64,000 bases of DNA from JAIRNF01 sp031551125 (GTDB lineage: Bacteria > Bacteroidota > Bacteroidia > Bacteroidales > UBA932). Below the pieces are notes generated by a model. It did not search any database and was not told the DNA's origin. It was given only the letters and a program-made list of their open reading frames with translations. Of the stretch, positions 63,508-64,000 are shown in pieces (position 1 is the first letter of the stretch; each line of letters begins with the position of its first letter). The stretch is taken from positions 62,001 to 126,000 of the forward strand of contig JAVBOB010000002.1 of the NCBI GenBank assembly GCA_031551125.1, written 5' to 3'. A program made the position numbers and the translations under genes.

Positions 63508-64000
63508 ATGAGTACGAACTATGCAACGCTGCTTCGTAGAGATTTGATAACGAGGATAGCAAAGCTGGTATTGGATAACGATTTGAACGAAAAGTTTGAC
63601 AGGATGCCTATTGAAATGCATCCGAGAGGAAAACAAACCATTCGTTGCTGTACGCATAAAGCAAGAGCAATAAATCGATACAGAACTATGGCCTTCTTGG
63701 GCTTCAACGTATATGATGAAGAGGATGAGCTAACCCCTCTTTCATCTTATGCAAAAAAAGCGATGGAACGTACCGACCATACTGATGTAATGATGACGGT
63801 GGTTGACGAAGCATGCAGCTCTTGCGTAAAGAGCAGCTACTCCGTATCAAACCTTTGCCGTGGTTGCGTGGGTAGGCATTGTCATCAATCATGTAATAAG
63901 TCCGCTATCAACTTTATCAACGGTCAAGCACATATTGATACGGAGAAGTGCGTAAATTGCGGAATGTGTATGAAGTCATGCCCATTTCATGCTATTATTT
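63508..64000 (+). CDS. Group B-like [FeFe]-hydrogenase, N-terminal part (cut by window end)
   Basis: The visible 164 residues open MSTNYATLLRRDLITRIAKL. They contain RCCTHKARAINRYRTMAFLG (Cys47-48), EEDELTPLSSYA and Cys103/Cys106 in DEACSSC. Two ferredoxin-like Cys sets follow: C117xxC120xxxxC125xxxC129 and C148xxC151xxC154xxxC158. This is the N-terminus of the monomeric group B hydrogenase as I recall it from gut anaerobes; the H-domain lies beyond the window. An AAAGGAG sequence about 12 bp upstream is an unusually good Shine-Dalgarno for this phylum. A gap of 140 bp separates it from the phosphatase. Confidence 0.85.
   Translation, partial: MSTNYATLLRRDLITRIAKLVLDNDLNEKFDRMPIEMHPRGKQTIRCCTHKARAINRYRTMAFLGFNVYDEEDELTPLSSYAKKAMERTDHTDVMMTVVDEACSSCVKSSYSVSNLCRGCVGRHCHQSCNKSAINFINGQAHIDTEKCVNCGMCMKSCPFHAII

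Noticed and set aside
1..64000. tRNA, rRNA, tmRNA or RNase P genes
   Set aside because: I saw no convincing cloverleaf or conserved core sequence by eye; a tRNAscan or Infernal search would settle it.
1..64000. Complete insertion sequences or prophage genes
   Set aside because: No transposase, integrase or phage structural gene was found; inverted-repeat elements here carry no coding gene.

Overview
The window reads as a chromosomal segment of an anaerobic member of the Bacteroidetes, most probably order Bacteroidales. The evidence is the SusC/SusD pair with its ECF sigma factor and FecR anti-sigma, the GSCFA and DUF4831 proteins, a Rho with a long disordered insert, a secreted protease ending in a type IX secretion (CHU_C) tail, promoters of the Bacteroidetes form TTTG-N(about 19)-TAnnTTTG, and almost no Shine-Dalgarno sequences. 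An [FeFe]-hydrogenase cluster and an archaeal-type homocysteine enzyme point to an anaerobe. Species-level identity is not claimed.

Layout. 1-3777 (minus): rluB-like, era and der, for ribosome and RNA maturation. 4020-7956 (plus): FtsX/MacB permease, DUF4831 protein, signal peptidase I. 8078-17025 (minus): two surface or secreted proteins, a giant TamB-like protein, a YciI-like protein, a GNAT protein and a DUF4184 membrane protein. 17178-21025 (plus): queG, then a small upstream ORF, aspartokinase and aspartate-semialdehyde sulfurtransferase. 21296-23415 (minus): lipoprotein and NhaD antiporter. 23620-34278 (plus): FtsB/DivIC-like, GSCFA, BlaI-like, SPOR plus PurF, small secreted proteins and ClpB. 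34316-34611: two tandem small RNA genes. 35078-38044: a PEP/pyruvate-binding protein with receiver-like domains. 38388-40121 (minus): phosphohexomutase. 40350-42908: secreted subtilase. 43132-44229 (minus): rpsF-rpsR-rplI. 44455-46155 (minus): gamma-glutamyltransferase. 46628-54929 (minus): ECF sigma, FecR, SusC, SusD and a thioredoxin-like protein, a nutrient uptake locus of unknown substrate. 55425-57242 (minus): rho, divergent from rfbD and a GH3 lipoprotein. 60185-64000 (plus): a [2Fe-2S] protein, a sensor-type [FeFe]-hydrogenase with PAS domain, a SpoIIE-type phosphatase and the start of a group B-like [FeFe]-hydrogenase, cut by the window edge.

The most interesting items are the hydrogenase/sensor/phosphatase operon, which has a 26-bp dyad at its promoter; the tandem pair of about 80-nt RNAs behind clpB; the leader ORF whose stop codon sits in a hairpin loop upstream of the aspartate-to-homocysteine genes; and the intergenic regions, many of which are built from nested inverted repeats and a composite palindrome family present in at least five copies. 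No tRNA, rRNA, CRISPR array, transposase or prophage gene was seen.
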